DNA of 59,935 nt from Alphaproteobacteria bacterium (lineage in GTDB: Bacteria > Pseudomonadota > Alphaproteobacteria > Caulobacterales > Aquidulcibacteraceae). Shown in pieces: positions 26,372-35,115 of this stretch. Made by a program: the position numbers and the translations under genes. The stretch is from NCBI GenBank assembly GCA_027485915.1, contig JAIXQA010000067.1:1-59935 (forward strand), given 5' to 3'. The notes beneath the pieces are model-generated. The model saw nothing but the letters and a program-made list of their open reading frames with translations. It did no database searches and was not told the origin of the DNA. Every line of letters starts with the position of its first letter. Position 1 is the stretch's first letter.

Positions 26372-28864
26372 TCCTTCGGGACCTAAGGCTTCGCGCAATA
26401 GGCCATCACCCGCAGCTTCTTCCAATATGTTTTCCAGCGCCTGTCCATTGACGGGTACTTTGCCGATTTCCAGCATCAGCGGGACTGCAAAGGGTGAAAT
26501 CCGATCAAGTTTCTGGTGGCGGACTTGCCCCGCGATGCGCGCTAGGCATTCTGAAAGCCTCCGAATATCTAGAAGCCCCTCGCCCGCTTCATGGCGCGCG
26601 GCTTCTAACAACACATGATCAGGCTGGTGGCGACGCAAAACGTCAAAGATCAAATCCGAGGAAAAAGTGACTTGCCGCCCGGTCTTGGTTTTGCCCACTT
26701 GGTTTTGCTCGATCAGGCCAGCAATGACGGCGCAAGTCCGGAACGTCCGCTTCATCAGGACGCTTTCTTCCAGCCATTCCTCCAGATCATCGCCCAGCAT
26801 ATCTTGATCCAAGAGGTGATCGATGTCCACGCGCGACATGTCCTTCTGTCCCCAGACAGATATCGCATAATCATTGGCGACAAAGCCCAAGGGATCCAGC
26901 CCCAATCGTTCAAGGCGGCGGGTCAACAACATGCCGAGGGTTTGGTGGGCAAGGCGGCCCTCAAACGGATAACAAGCGAGGTGAAAGCGATTACCGCGCG
27001 GAAATGTTTCCACAAGGATTTCATCCTCTTGGGGTATTACCGATAAGTAACTTTGCATCTGTAGCCATTCTTGCAGCTGAGGATGCAGTTTTGGCCAATA
27101 GCTCTTATTGGCGATCATGGTCCGCACACGACCGGCGAGATAGGTGGAAAGTGGAAACTTGCCGCCAGCCCAAGAAGGTACTTTTGGCGATTGGTCGTGC
27201 GCTTTGCTGACAAGACAATCCGTACCGGACACGCCTTCAAATCGCCAAACCTCACCTGCAAACAGGAAGGTGTCGCGAGGCGAGAGACCATCAACAAAAT
27301 ATTCTTCAATCTCGCCAATGACACGGCCCCCGACGAATGTCGTGCCGCCCGTCGGCGTGCCTGGGCGACGTGTACGATTGCCAGAAACTTGACGAACCTT
27401 CAAAACAGGCTCTGCCACGATAGAACCCACATTCATTCGCCAAGCCCGTGCGGCATCCCGATTGCGGCATAAAAGGCGTCCTTTACCGTCCCGGATCAGG
27501 CGTGCAAAACGGTCATAACTCTTAAGCGCATAGCCGCCATCAGTAACAAAGCCTAGAACCCGGTCAAACTGCTCCCGCTCTAAGAGATGATATGGGCCGG
27601 CGGACGTTACCTCCTGATAGAGATCATCGGCAAGAAATGGTGCACCGACCGCGCAACCCATAATATGCTGAGCCAGAATATCGATCGCGCCGCGCCGTGG
27701 AACTGGACCATCAAGATGCTGTGCCATCACCGCATCGCGAGCGGCTTGGCACTCAAGCATTTCAAACCGATTAGTTGGCACTAGGACGGCCTTAGAGACT
27801 TCGTCGAGCCGATGGTTCGACCGGCCAATACGTTGAATTAGGCGAGAGGAGCCCTTGGGAGCGCCCATCTGGATCACCAAGTCGACATTGCCCCAATCGA
27901 TCCCAAGATCGAGGGTGGACGTGCAGACAATGGCCCGCAAGCGGCCCTGCGCCATGGCTTCTTCGACCCTGCGGCGCTGAGATACGTCGAGCGAACCATG
28001 ATGCAGCGCAATAGGTAGATTGGCATCATTGATCTTCCAAAGCTCTTGAAAGGCCAGTTCGGCTTGAAAGCGGGTGTTCACAAAGACCAAGGCCATCTGG
28101 GTCCGCTCAATGGCTTGATAGACCTCTTGCATAGCATGACGGCCTGTGTGCCCTGCCCATGGAATGCGCTCCTCGGACAAGAGCATAGAGATATCCGGTG
28201 TCGTGCCCTTTGGTCCGCGCACAATACGGGCAAAGCGGGCCTCAGATCCCGCTTGCGGCGCGATCCACTGCGCCAGTGCCGCTTCATCCGCAACCGTTGC
28301 AGAGAGGCCTGTCCGCCGCGCATTGGGCGCGAAACGTTGAAGCGCAGCCATGCCGAGCGCAAGGAGGTCCCCCCGTTTGGTTGGGGCTAAAGCGTGCGCC
28401 TCATCAATGATGATACGTTTGAGCCCCTGAAAAATATTTGGAGCATCTGGCATCCCGACAAATAAGGCAACTTGTTCTGGTGTCGTTAGCAAAAGGTCTG
28501 GCGGATCAAACCGTTGACGCTGTCGCTTTGTAGCGGGCGTATCACCTGTCCGGGTCTCAACGCGGATCGGCAAGGCCATCTCGCTGATCGGGGTCATCAG
28601 ATTGCGTTCAACATCCACCGCCAAAGCTTTCAGCGGCGAAATATAGAGTGTGTGTAGGCCGCGTGACAGCTCTTGGGGTGTGGCGAGGTCAATCAGACTG
28701 GGCAGAAAGCCTGCCAAGGTCTTACCGGCCCCAGTCGGTGCAATGAGGAGGCTATGGTCACCCGCTTGATCGGCAGCCAAGAGCTCTAGCTGATGGGCAC
28801 GCGGGGCCCAGTTGCGACGCGCGAACCAATTCCCAAAAGCCAATGGTAGAGACGAGGCACTCAT
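26357..28864 (-). CDS. Ligase-associated DEXH-box helicase (Lhr-like)
   Basis: An 835-residue superfamily 2 helicase: Walker A LIAPTGAGKTLAGF, DEAH box IIDEAHALAPTKRG, SATVAD, and motif VI QRIGRSNHR. The C-terminal winged-helix and DEAD/H-associated domains match the ligase-associated DNA damage response helicase family (Lhr core). In most genomes this gene sits with an ATP-dependent DNA ligase, an MBL exonuclease and a phosphoesterase, none of which is here. Instead the start overlaps the stop of an MFS transporter gene by four bases. Confidence 0.92.
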   Translation of the reverse strand: MSASSLPLAFGNWFARRNWAPRAHQLELLAADQAGDHSLLIAPTGAGKTLAGFLPSLIDLATPQELSRGLHTLYISPLKALAVDVERNLMTPISEMALPIRVETRTGDTPATKRQRQRFDPPDLLLTTPEQVALFVGMPDAPNIFQGLKRIIIDEAHALAPTKRGDLLALGMAALQRFAPNARRTGLSATVADEAALAQWIAPQAGSEARFARIVRGPKGTTPDISMLLSEERIPWAGHTGRHAMQEVYQAIERTQMALVFVNTRFQAELAFQELWKINDANLPIALHHGSLDVSQRRRVEEAMAQGRLRAIVCTSTLDLGIDWGNVDLVIQMGAPKGSSRLIQRIGRSNHRLDEVSKAVLVPTNRFEMLECQAARDAVMAQHLDGPVPRRGAIDILAQHIMGCAVGAPFLADDLYQEVTSAGPYHLLEREQFDRVLGFVTDGGYALKSYDRFARLIRDGKGRLLCRNRDAARAWRMNVGSIVAEPVLKVRQVSGNRTRRPGTPTGGTTFVGGRVIGEIEEYFVDGLSPRDTFLFAGEVWRFEGVSGTDCLVSKAHDQSPKVPSWAGGKFPLSTYLAGRVRTMIANKSYWPKLHPQLQEWLQMQSYLSVIPQEDEILVETFPRGNRFHLACYPFEGRLAHQTLGMLLTRRLERLGLDPLGFVANDYAISVWGQKDMSRVDIDHLLDQDMLGDDLEEWLEESVLMKRTFRTCAVIAGLIEQNQVGKTKTGRQVTFSSDLIFDVLRRHQPDHVLLEAARHEAGEGLLDIRRLSECLARIAGQVRHQKLDRISPFAVPLMLEIGKVPVNGQALENILEEAAGDGLLREALGPEGSSLL

Positions 28865-30162
28865 GGCTTCGTGTGAGGCTCCTCACTGTCGGACGACTTG
28901 CGCCCCATGGCCAAAATCTGTCCAAGCACTGAATTGGTTTGGACGGGTCCAAAACCAACCTTTTCATCTCGCGGAACGGCAGGGCGGCGCGCCGTGCGCC
29001 ACAAAACCCAAGGCACCATGATGGCGGATACGACACCAGCTTGCCAAAAGATCGACAGGGCGCTTCCAGTTACCTCTACCAAAAAGCCGCCAATCGCAGG
29101 ACCAACGATGGTCCCAGCTGCCCAAACGAACAGGAGGCCCGAGCTTGCCGCCGGCAATTCAGATCGCGGCGTACGATCTCCCAAATGGGCAACTGCAATG
29201 CCGTAATAAGACAATGCCCCCGCCCCCCAAATGCCAAACAAGATCGTGTTGAGGGTCAGAGAAAGTTCAGCTCCGATTGTCGCCAGCACGAAGGCGGCAC
29301 CTGCAGGGACGCCGATTAAGGTAGCTAGGACGATGCGACGGTCCATTCGGTCCGACAATCGACCAGCATGCCATTGTACTAAGAGAGAACCGATCCACGC
29401 TGCTGCCTGAAAAGTCGCCGCAGCCGGCGGACCGCCCCGCTCACTCGCATAAAGCGGCGCGAGAGACAGAACTGCCCCATTAACGAGCCCAGAGCCAATG
29501 GCTGCAACGAAGGCCGCGGGTGCAAGCTTGAATAGACGTGATGGCAGCATGCGCAAGACAGTTGCAGGCGGCGGCGGCGTCGTGTCGGCGATGGAAATTG
29601 GCACCAAAGACAAAGCCAAAAAAGCTGCCGCAGCCATGATCGGGCCCGGTGCATTCGGCTCTGGATGAGTGAAGCCAATAATGAATGGCCCAGAAACCAA
29701 CCCCAGCTTCGTGCAGAGCATGTAAAAGCCAGTCACATCTCCGCGCCGGGCATTGGGGATAGCGGACGCCATCCAACCTTCGGCAGCCGCAAACATAGCC
29801 GCGATCGCAGCCCCTGCAAGCAAACGGCTTAATGCCCATGCCCAGGCAGAATCACTGGCATAGAGCAAAAGGGTAGTCACGCATGCGATAGACGCAGCGG
29901 CTGCATAACTTCGTATGGCCCCAATCGCCCGCAGCATATTAGGCGCAAACCAAGCCCCAGCTAGAAAGCCGAGACCATAGGCTGAAGCAACCAAGCCAAT
30001 TTGACTGCCTGTAAACTGCAGTGCTTGCATCTGAAGCGGCAACCAAACGCTCAACAAGCCCCCCGCAATTTGCAGCAGGGTCTGCCCCCCAATCAAAGAA
30101 GCAACATCGCGCATTGGATTGCCCCTCGGGGCTCCTGATGGCAGGGAGGCTGGATCGCTCAT
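28861..30162 (-). CDS. MFS transporter
   Basis: A 433-residue, 12-helix major facilitator. The helix 2-3 loop (LGFLAGAWFAPNMLRAIG) fits the YcaD-like/UMF group of drug or metabolite exporters. The substrate is unknown. Candidate starts are ATG 30162 (chosen, leaving a 20-residue cytoplasmic tail), ATG 30183 and GTG 30231; none has a strong ribosome site. The stop overlaps the ATG of the helicase gene (ATGA), so the two are translationally coupled. Confidence 0.85.
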   Translation of the reverse strand: MSDPASLPSGAPRGNPMRDVASLIGGQTLLQIAGGLLSVWLPLQMQALQFTGSQIGLVASAYGLGFLAGAWFAPNMLRAIGAIRSYAAAASIACVTTLLLYASDSAWAWALSRLLAGAAIAAMFAAAEGWMASAIPNARRGDVTGFYMLCTKLGLVSGPFIIGFTHPEPNAPGPIMAAAAFLALSLVPISIADTTPPPPATVLRMLPSRLFKLAPAAFVAAIGSGLVNGAVLSLAPLYASERGGPPAAATFQAAAWIGSLLVQWHAGRLSDRMDRRIVLATLIGVPAGAAFVLATIGAELSLTLNTILFGIWGAGALSYYGIAVAHLGDRTPRSELPAASSGLLFVWAAGTIVGPAIGGFLVEVTGSALSIFWQAGVVSAIMVPWVLWRTARRPAVPRDEKVGFGPVQTNSVLGQILAMGRKSSDSEEPHTKP

Positions 30163-30277
30163 AAAGTTACGATAGGCCGTCATCGCGGGTAGGACCAGAA
30201 TAATTCCGCACTGAGAACGGGCTTTGTTCACACCCTAGCAAGGTAGGATCTGGCAGACTTATGCGTGGAGTATTCTG

Positions 30278-30811
30278 ATGCATTTGTCTCAAGCTGCCTT
30301 CCTTTCTTCGAAATCACCCGTGGCACTGCTGGCAGTAGTGGCCATAGCTGCCCTTTTAAGCACGGTCGCTGAGGCCAAGCCCAAGAAGCCGACGGGTCTT
30401 CGAGGCGGAACTGCAGCAAACCCAACACCAACTAATCCTGCGCAAACCTGGTTGGGTCAATCGGTTTGGCGCGCAACCAGTTGTGACAAGAAGGAAAATT
30501 TCCAGACCTTTAGCTACATTCCTACGCTGCAAGTGGAAGTAGGATCTGGCAAAAAGGGGGACGGCGAGCGGTTAGAGCTGCTTCGGATGGGCATCAGCCC
30601 AGAAGGTCTGATAGAGATCGAGACACGCGTCTGCGCGCCAGTCGGCTGTAACCAGACTGTTGAGCGCTATAAGAAGATTGGTCCGAACCAAATGCAGGAA
30701 TGGCATTTTGAAGGCCGCCTGCCTGAGCATCAGCCCTATGTTTTGGTCCGTGATGGCCAAGCTGTCGATGGCTCTGGCCCCGGACGGCTGTTCAATCGCT
30801 GCCCAAACTAA
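30278..30811 (+). CDS. Secreted hypothetical protein with four cysteines
   Basis: I do not recognise this 177-residue protein. It has a signal peptide (hydrophobic core 15-31, ending STVAEA). A basic, Pro/Thr-rich linker (KPKKPTGLRGG, PTPTNPAQT) follows, then a folded region with four cysteines that could form two disulfides. Gene context gives no role: it diverges from the MFS gene and overlaps the 3' end of proA by four bases. Confidence 0.7.
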   Translation: MHLSQAAFLSSKSPVALLAVVAIAALLSTVAEAKPKKPTGLRGGTAANPTPTNPAQTWLGQSVWRATSCDKKENFQTFSYIPTLQVEVGSGKKGDGERLELLRMGISPEGLIEIETRVCAPVGCNQTVERYKKIGPNQMQEWHFEGRLPEHQPYVLVRDGQAVDGSGPGRLFNRCPN

Positions 30812-32088
30812 GGTCGGATCTGGCCCGAACCACGAACAACATATTTGTAAGTCGTAAGCCCTTCCGCCCCCACGGGCCCGCGCGCGTGGAGACGACCGGT
30901 CCCAATGCCAATCTCACCGCCAAAGCCAAATTCGCCCCCATCCGCATATTGGGTCGAAGCATTGACCAAAACGATGGCACTATCGACTTCATGTAAAAAG
31001 CGTTCAGCAGCGACCTGATCCTCAGTCACGATGCAATCAGTATGACCAGAGCCATAGCGCGCAATGTGGGCAATTGCCGCTTCAATTCCAGGCACAATCG
31101 CCACCGAGAGAATCGGGGCCAGATATTCGGTACGCCAATCTTCCTCTGTCGCGGCCAACATGGGCACAATGGCTTGGGCAGCCGCATCGCCACGTAGTTC
31201 ACACCCCTTTGCCAGCAAAGCTTCCGCGATCTGCGGTAAAAGGGTCAAAGCGACGGCTTGATCGATCAACAGGGTCTCCGTTGACCCACAGACGCCGGTG
31301 CGACGCATTTTGGCATTCAATGTGAGAGAAACCGCCTTTTCGGGATCAGCCCCTGAATGGATGTACGTGTGACAGATGCCTTCTAAGTGGCTCAATACTG
31401 GCACACGGGCCTCTGCCTGGACGCGTGCGACAAGGCTTTTGCCGCCGCGTGGAATGATCATATCGATGGCGCCTGCTAAGCCAGAGAGCATAGCTCCCAC
31501 GGCCGCGCGGTCGGTCGTACCTACCAATTGGATTACATCCTCGGGCAGGCCAGCTTCCGCCACTCCTGCGCGTAGGGCTTTGGTGATTTCAGTCGAACTG
31601 CCAATGGCATCCGACCCGCCGCGCAATATGACGCAGTTGCCGGATCGCAAACATAAGGCACCTGCGTCAGCAGTAACATTGGGACGACTCTCGTAAATGA
31701 TCCCGATGACGCCAATCGGAATGCGCACGCGCTGCATATGCAGGCCATTTGGTCGCGTCCAATCCTTCATCACGTCGCCGAGAAGATCTTCCTGACCGGC
31801 GACATCCTCGACTGCCGCGGCCATGGCTTCAAGACGAGCAGGATCGAGCTTCAAACGATCCAACATAGAAGGTGAAAGTCCATCTGCTGCACTGCGGACC
31901 ATATCTTGTTCATTAGCTGCTAGAATGGCGGGTGCTGTGGCACGAATGTGGCGCGCCATGGCGCTGAGCGCTGCGGAACGGGTCTGCGCACTGGATTCAC
32001 GGACTGCCTTGGCTGCCGCGCGGGCGCGAGCACCCATGGCCAGCATCAGGGCTTCTGGGGTCTCTGGAGTGGAAACATGCATATTCAT
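30808..32088 (-). CDS. proA: Gamma-glutamyl phosphate reductase (glutamate-5-semialdehyde dehydrogenase)
   Basis: A 426-residue ProA, full length. It reduces glutamyl-5-phosphate with NADPH in proline synthesis. Signatures seen are PIGVIGIIYESRPNVTADA, LRSGNCVILRGGSDAIGS, the catalytic Cys in RRTGVCGSTETLL and the C-terminal YADGGEFGFGGEIGIGTGRLHARGP region. The chosen ATG (32088) is one of several; TTG 32112 and ATG 32082 are alternatives. proB is not adjacent, unlike in many genomes. Confidence 0.95.
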   Translation of the reverse strand: MNMHVSTPETPEALMLAMGARARAAAKAVRESSAQTRSAALSAMARHIRATAPAILAANEQDMVRSAADGLSPSMLDRLKLDPARLEAMAAAVEDVAGQEDLLGDVMKDWTRPNGLHMQRVRIPIGVIGIIYESRPNVTADAGALCLRSGNCVILRGGSDAIGSSTEITKALRAGVAEAGLPEDVIQLVGTTDRAAVGAMLSGLAGAIDMIIPRGGKSLVARVQAEARVPVLSHLEGICHTYIHSGADPEKAVSLTLNAKMRRTGVCGSTETLLIDQAVALTLLPQIAEALLAKGCELRGDAAAQAIVPMLAATEEDWRTEYLAPILSVAIVPGIEAAIAHIARYGSGHTDCIVTEDQVAAERFLHEVDSAIVLVNASTQYADGGEFGFGGEIGIGTGRLHARGPVGAEGLTTYKYVVRGSGQIRP

Positions 32089-32218
32089 CCCAACAAAATG
32101 CCTGTAAGCCAAGCTAAAGACAAGGCAGTTCGTGGCGCTTTGTCGGCAAATTCCCTTTTCCGATCACCCTAGGCGTTACGTCGCAATCAGCTTAGATCAA
32201 GGGCAGAAGGATAAAGCC

Positions 32219-33103
32219 ATGCTATCGGAAACCTCAGGCGAAACTGTCTTTATCGAGGTCAATGGCCAGCGACTGGAGACCCTGATAGCGGGCAAGGGCG
32301 GAAGTAGGATCGCTGTGCTCTTGCATGGCTTTCCAGAGTCAAACCATTCATGGCGTTTTCAAATCCCGTTGTTGGTTAGGCTGGGTTATGAAATTTGGGC
32401 CCCAAATCTTCGCGGTTATGGGCGAAGTTCAAAGCCAGCAGATATGCGCGCTTATGCCATCGAACACCTCATGGAAGATGTTGCGCAACTCATGGATCAA
32501 GCAAGTCACGGCCGTCCTGTGACCCTGATCGCCCATGACTGGGGTGCCATTATTGCTTGGGCATTCGCAGCATCTCGGCAGCGTCCACTGGAGCGTTTGG
32601 TGATCCTGAATGTGCCCCATCCCGCCCGGCTGGCCGAAGGGCTGAGGACTTGGCGACAAATCAAGAAGAGTTGGTACGTCTTTTTCTTCCAATTACCCTG
32701 GCTACCGGAAAAGTTGATGGCAGCTGGTGGCGCGCGAGCTATTGGTCGAGCCTTTAGCGCCCTGGCCATGGATCAAACAAATTTTGGCCCTGAGGTTTTG
32801 CAAGTCTATCGCGACAATGCCCTAATCCCCGGCGCGCTCAAGGCTATGGTCAATTATTATCGGGCCGCAGCGCAAACTATTGGCCTCTCGAATTTTAGTC
32901 GTGACAAGGTTGCCCCAATCACCGTGCCTACATTGATGATTTGGGGGGAAGAAGACCTAGCACTCGGCATTGAACTGACTGAGGGCTACAAAGGCCTTGT
33001 GGTGGACTTCACGCTGGTCCGCTTGGAAGGCGTTGGGCACTGGGTACAACAAGAGGCCCCTGACGCCGTCAATGCTCATATAGAGACATGGCTTTCGGGA
33101 TGA
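32219..33103 (+). CDS. Alpha/beta hydrolase, epoxide hydrolase-like
   Basis: A 294-residue protein of the epoxide hydrolase/haloalkane dehalogenase group: oxyanion motif LLHGFPESNHSW, nucleophile Asp in AHDWGAIIAW, lid region, an acid in IWGEEDLAL and the base His in EGVGHWVQQE. Aspartate as nucleophile favours an epoxide hydrolase-type reaction over an esterase. AAGGA lies seven bases before the ATG at 32219. The stop is followed at once by a perfect dyad. Confidence 0.88.
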   Translation: MLSETSGETVFIEVNGQRLETLIAGKGGSRIAVLLHGFPESNHSWRFQIPLLVRLGYEIWAPNLRGYGRSSKPADMRAYAIEHLMEDVAQLMDQASHGRPVTLIAHDWGAIIAWAFAASRQRPLERLVILNVPHPARLAEGLRTWRQIKKSWYVFFFQLPWLPEKLMAAGGARAIGRAFSALAMDQTNFGPEVLQVYRDNALIPGALKAMVNYYRAAAQTIGLSNFSRDKVAPITVPTLMIWGEEDLALGIELTEGYKGLVVDFTLVRLEGVGHWVQQEAPDAVNAHIETWLSG

Positions 33104-33104
33104 C

Positions 33105-33123
33105 TGTGACTGCAACAGTCACA
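33105..33123. promoter_or_regulatory. Perfect dyad TGTGACTGCAACAGTCACA
   Basis: Two perfect eight-base arms flank a three-base loop, two bases after the hydrolase stop. There is no T-run, so it may be an operator for the following gene rather than a terminator. The TGTGA and TCACA halves are nine bases apart, not the six of a CRP site. Confidence 0.4.
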
Positions 33124-33236
33124 TATGCATGATTTCATTCTGATGCGATTTCGGCTAATGCCGCCCATCACTGTTCCATAGGGAGTTCCGGCGCGGTCGC
33201 TGGCCTTGTGGCTCAGGTTAAAAGAGTGCCCAAACC

Positions 33237-34286
33237 ATGGCTAATTCTATCAACGTAAATCGTAAAGCTGAACTTCTTTCCAACGTTGTCGAGCATGTCG
33301 ATATCGCATCCTATGATGCGCGGCCCATCATCGACAGCATGAAGAAAATGTCCTTCACCAGCCGCGACACCGGTCGTGCCGCTGAGATTTTCAACACCAT
33401 GATCGCCGACAAAGAAGCGTCGGTATGGCTGACCTTGGCTGGCTCGACCAGCGCTGGGGGCTGTATGCATGTCTACCGCGATATGGTGAAGTACGGCATG
33501 GTTGATGCCATTGTCGCCACCGGTGCCTCCATCATCGATATGGACTTCTTTGAAGCGCTTGGCTTCAAGCACTACCAAGCCTTGGAAGTGCCAGATGATG
33601 AGACCCTGCGCAGCCTCTATATCGACCGGATCTATGATACCTATATCGATGAAGAAGAGCTGCAGGCCTGCGATCACACCATTTTGGAAATCGCCGATAG
33701 TCTTGAGCCAAAGGCCTATTCGTCGCGCGCTTTTATTGCGGCCATGGGTAAATGGCTGAGCGAAGGTAATGCCAAGAAAGAAGGCAGCCTGATCCAGACC
33801 GCCTATGAGTGCGGCGTCCCCATCTTTTGCCCTGCATTTGTCGATAGCTCTGCTGGCTTCGGCTTAGTGAAGCACCAAGTCCAGCGCACGAAAGAGAAAA
33901 AGCCTTATCTGGTGATCGACGCGATTGCAGACTTTCGTGAACTAACCGACATTAAGATTGCAGCCGGCCGTACGGGTCTATTCATGGTCGGCGGCGGCGT
34001 GCCAAAGAATTTTGCGCAAGACACCGTGGTCTGCGCCGAAATTCTGGGCGTTGAAGCGGAAATGCATGCTTATGCGGTTCAAATCACCGTCGCCGACGTG
34101 CGCGACGGCGCTTGCTCCTCTTCGACCCTCAAAGAAGCCTGCTCATGGGGCAAGGTTTCAGTAGCACTCGAGCAAATGGTTTTTGCGGAAGCCTCTACTG
34201 TGGTGCCCCTGATTGCCTCTGACGCTTACCATCGTGGCCACTGGAAAGACCGGGTGAAGCCACGTTGGGCGAAATTGTTCGAATAA
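33237..34286 (+). CDS. Deoxyhypusine synthase family protein (possible homospermidine-type synthase)
   Basis: A 349-residue member of the deoxyhypusine synthase family. The active-site lysine is present (Lys306 in EACSWGKVSV), as are the NAD-binding segments LTLAGSTSAGG, VATGASIIDMD and FMVGGGVPKNF. In eukaryotes and archaea the enzyme transfers an aminobutyl group from spermidine to eIF5A. Bacteria lack eIF5A, and bacterial homologues have been linked to making homospermidine or related polyamines. Agmatine-to-putrescine genes lie 3-5 kb downstream, which supports a polyamine role (inference). A 113-base leader precedes it, and a terminator follows. Confidence 0.88.
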   Translation: MANSINVNRKAELLSNVVEHVDIASYDARPIIDSMKKMSFTSRDTGRAAEIFNTMIADKEASVWLTLAGSTSAGGCMHVYRDMVKYGMVDAIVATGASIIDMDFFEALGFKHYQALEVPDDETLRSLYIDRIYDTYIDEEELQACDHTILEIADSLEPKAYSSRAFIAAMGKWLSEGNAKKEGSLIQTAYECGVPIFCPAFVDSSAGFGLVKHQVQRTKEKKPYLVIDAIADFRELTDIKIAAGRTGLFMVGGGVPKNFAQDTVVCAEILGVEAEMHAYAVQITVADVRDGACSSSTLKEACSWGKVSVALEQMVFAEASTVVPLIASDAYHRGHWKDRVKPRWAKLFE

Positions 34287-34311
34287 GCCTCACCGAATGG
34301 ACTAAACATTT

Positions 34312-34344
34312 TGCAAGGGGCGGCCGCGGCTGCCCCTTTTTGCA
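34312..34344 (+). terminator. Intrinsic terminator after the deoxyhypusine synthase-family gene
   Basis: TGCAAGGGGC pairs with GCCCC...TGCA across a GC-rich loop, and the 3' arm contains TTTTT. It lies 25 bases past the stop codon. Confidence 0.8.
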
Positions 34345-34381
34345 TGTCCTATTGTCACAGATGTCAGCTTTGAAACAAAAA

Positions 34382-34407
34382 GGGCCGCTGCAAATTTGCA
34401 GCGGCCC
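34382..34407 (-). terminator. Intrinsic terminator of the exbB-exbD-exbD-tonB operon
   Basis: A perfect palindrome GGGCCGCTGCAAA / TTTGCAGCGGCCC. AAAAA on its left side gives the U-run for minus-strand transcripts. It lies 26 bases beyond the tonB stop codon. Confidence 0.88.
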
Positions 34408-34432
34408 TAAATTTTAACCAAAGCTTCCGCGG

Positions 34433-35101
34433 TTACTCGCCCAAAATGAACTTCACTTCGAGTGGGTAATCGTCAGCCACGTTCTCGCAATTCCGACGGG
34501 CGGGTTCGAAGCGCATACGACGCGCTTCACGCTCGACTGCCGATTCGAACACGCCAGGTGGGTTAGCCGAGGATACAATCACCCCAACAACCGAACCGGT
34601 CGCGTCGATTTGCAAGGTCGCCCGAACGCTACCTTCGGTCCCACGATCCACAGCGCGCTGCGGATAGGCCCGCTCCACGTTGAAGTCCCGCAGTTTGCGG
34701 GGGCCCTTTGCGCCCTCAGTGCACGAAGGCGGCGGGGGCGGAGGGGGTGGTGCCGGTGGTGGCGGTGGTGGAGCTGGCGGCTGATAATCCGTCAACGCTG
34801 GCGCAGGTGGTGGGGGCGCTTTGACCACAGTTTCGCGGATTTCTTCCACCGGAGGCGGTGGAATGTCCACGATCATTTTGGTTTGGCGCTCCACCAACGG
34901 CGGTGGCGGTGGCAGCTTTTCAGGCGGCGGCGGTGGTGGTGGCGGTGGTGGCGGAGCCTTCTTTTCCTTCTCCGCCTTCACCACATTGAGGTTGTCCAAG
35001 AAGTCCGTCACGATGTGCGGGCGCACTTTGGAAACGCCGTACAAGATACCCGACCAAAGTATGATCGAGATCAAGAGGAACAACATACGATATTTAGCCA
35101 T
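34433..35101 (-). CDS. tonB: TonB energy-transducing protein
   Basis: A 222-residue TonB. A short N-terminus and one membrane helix (about 6-24) precede a long periplasmic proline-rich spacer (about 49-132, in blocks of up to 11 prolines). The TonB C-terminal domain follows (about 138-222, with YPQRAVDRGTEGSVRATLQID). It carries proton-motive energy from ExbB/ExbD to outer-membrane receptors, of which three are encoded in this window. GGAGGG precedes the start. It is the last gene of the operon, 14 bases after the second exbD. Confidence 0.95.
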   Translation of the reverse strand: MAKYRMLFLLISIILWSGILYGVSKVRPHIVTDFLDNLNVVKAEKEKKAPPPPPPPPPPPEKLPPPPPLVERQTKMIVDIPPPPVEEIRETVVKAPPPPAPALTDYQPPAPPPPPPAPPPPPPPPSCTEGAKGPRKLRDFNVERAYPQRAVDRGTEGSVRATLQIDATGSVVGVIVSSANPPGVFESAVEREARRMRFEPARRNCENVADDYPLEVKFILGE

Positions 35102-35115
35102 ATCTGATTGCCCTC

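Noticed and set aside
33105-33123. CRP-like site
   Set aside because: The TGTGA and TCACA halves are nine bases apart instead of six; kept only as an unassigned dyad.
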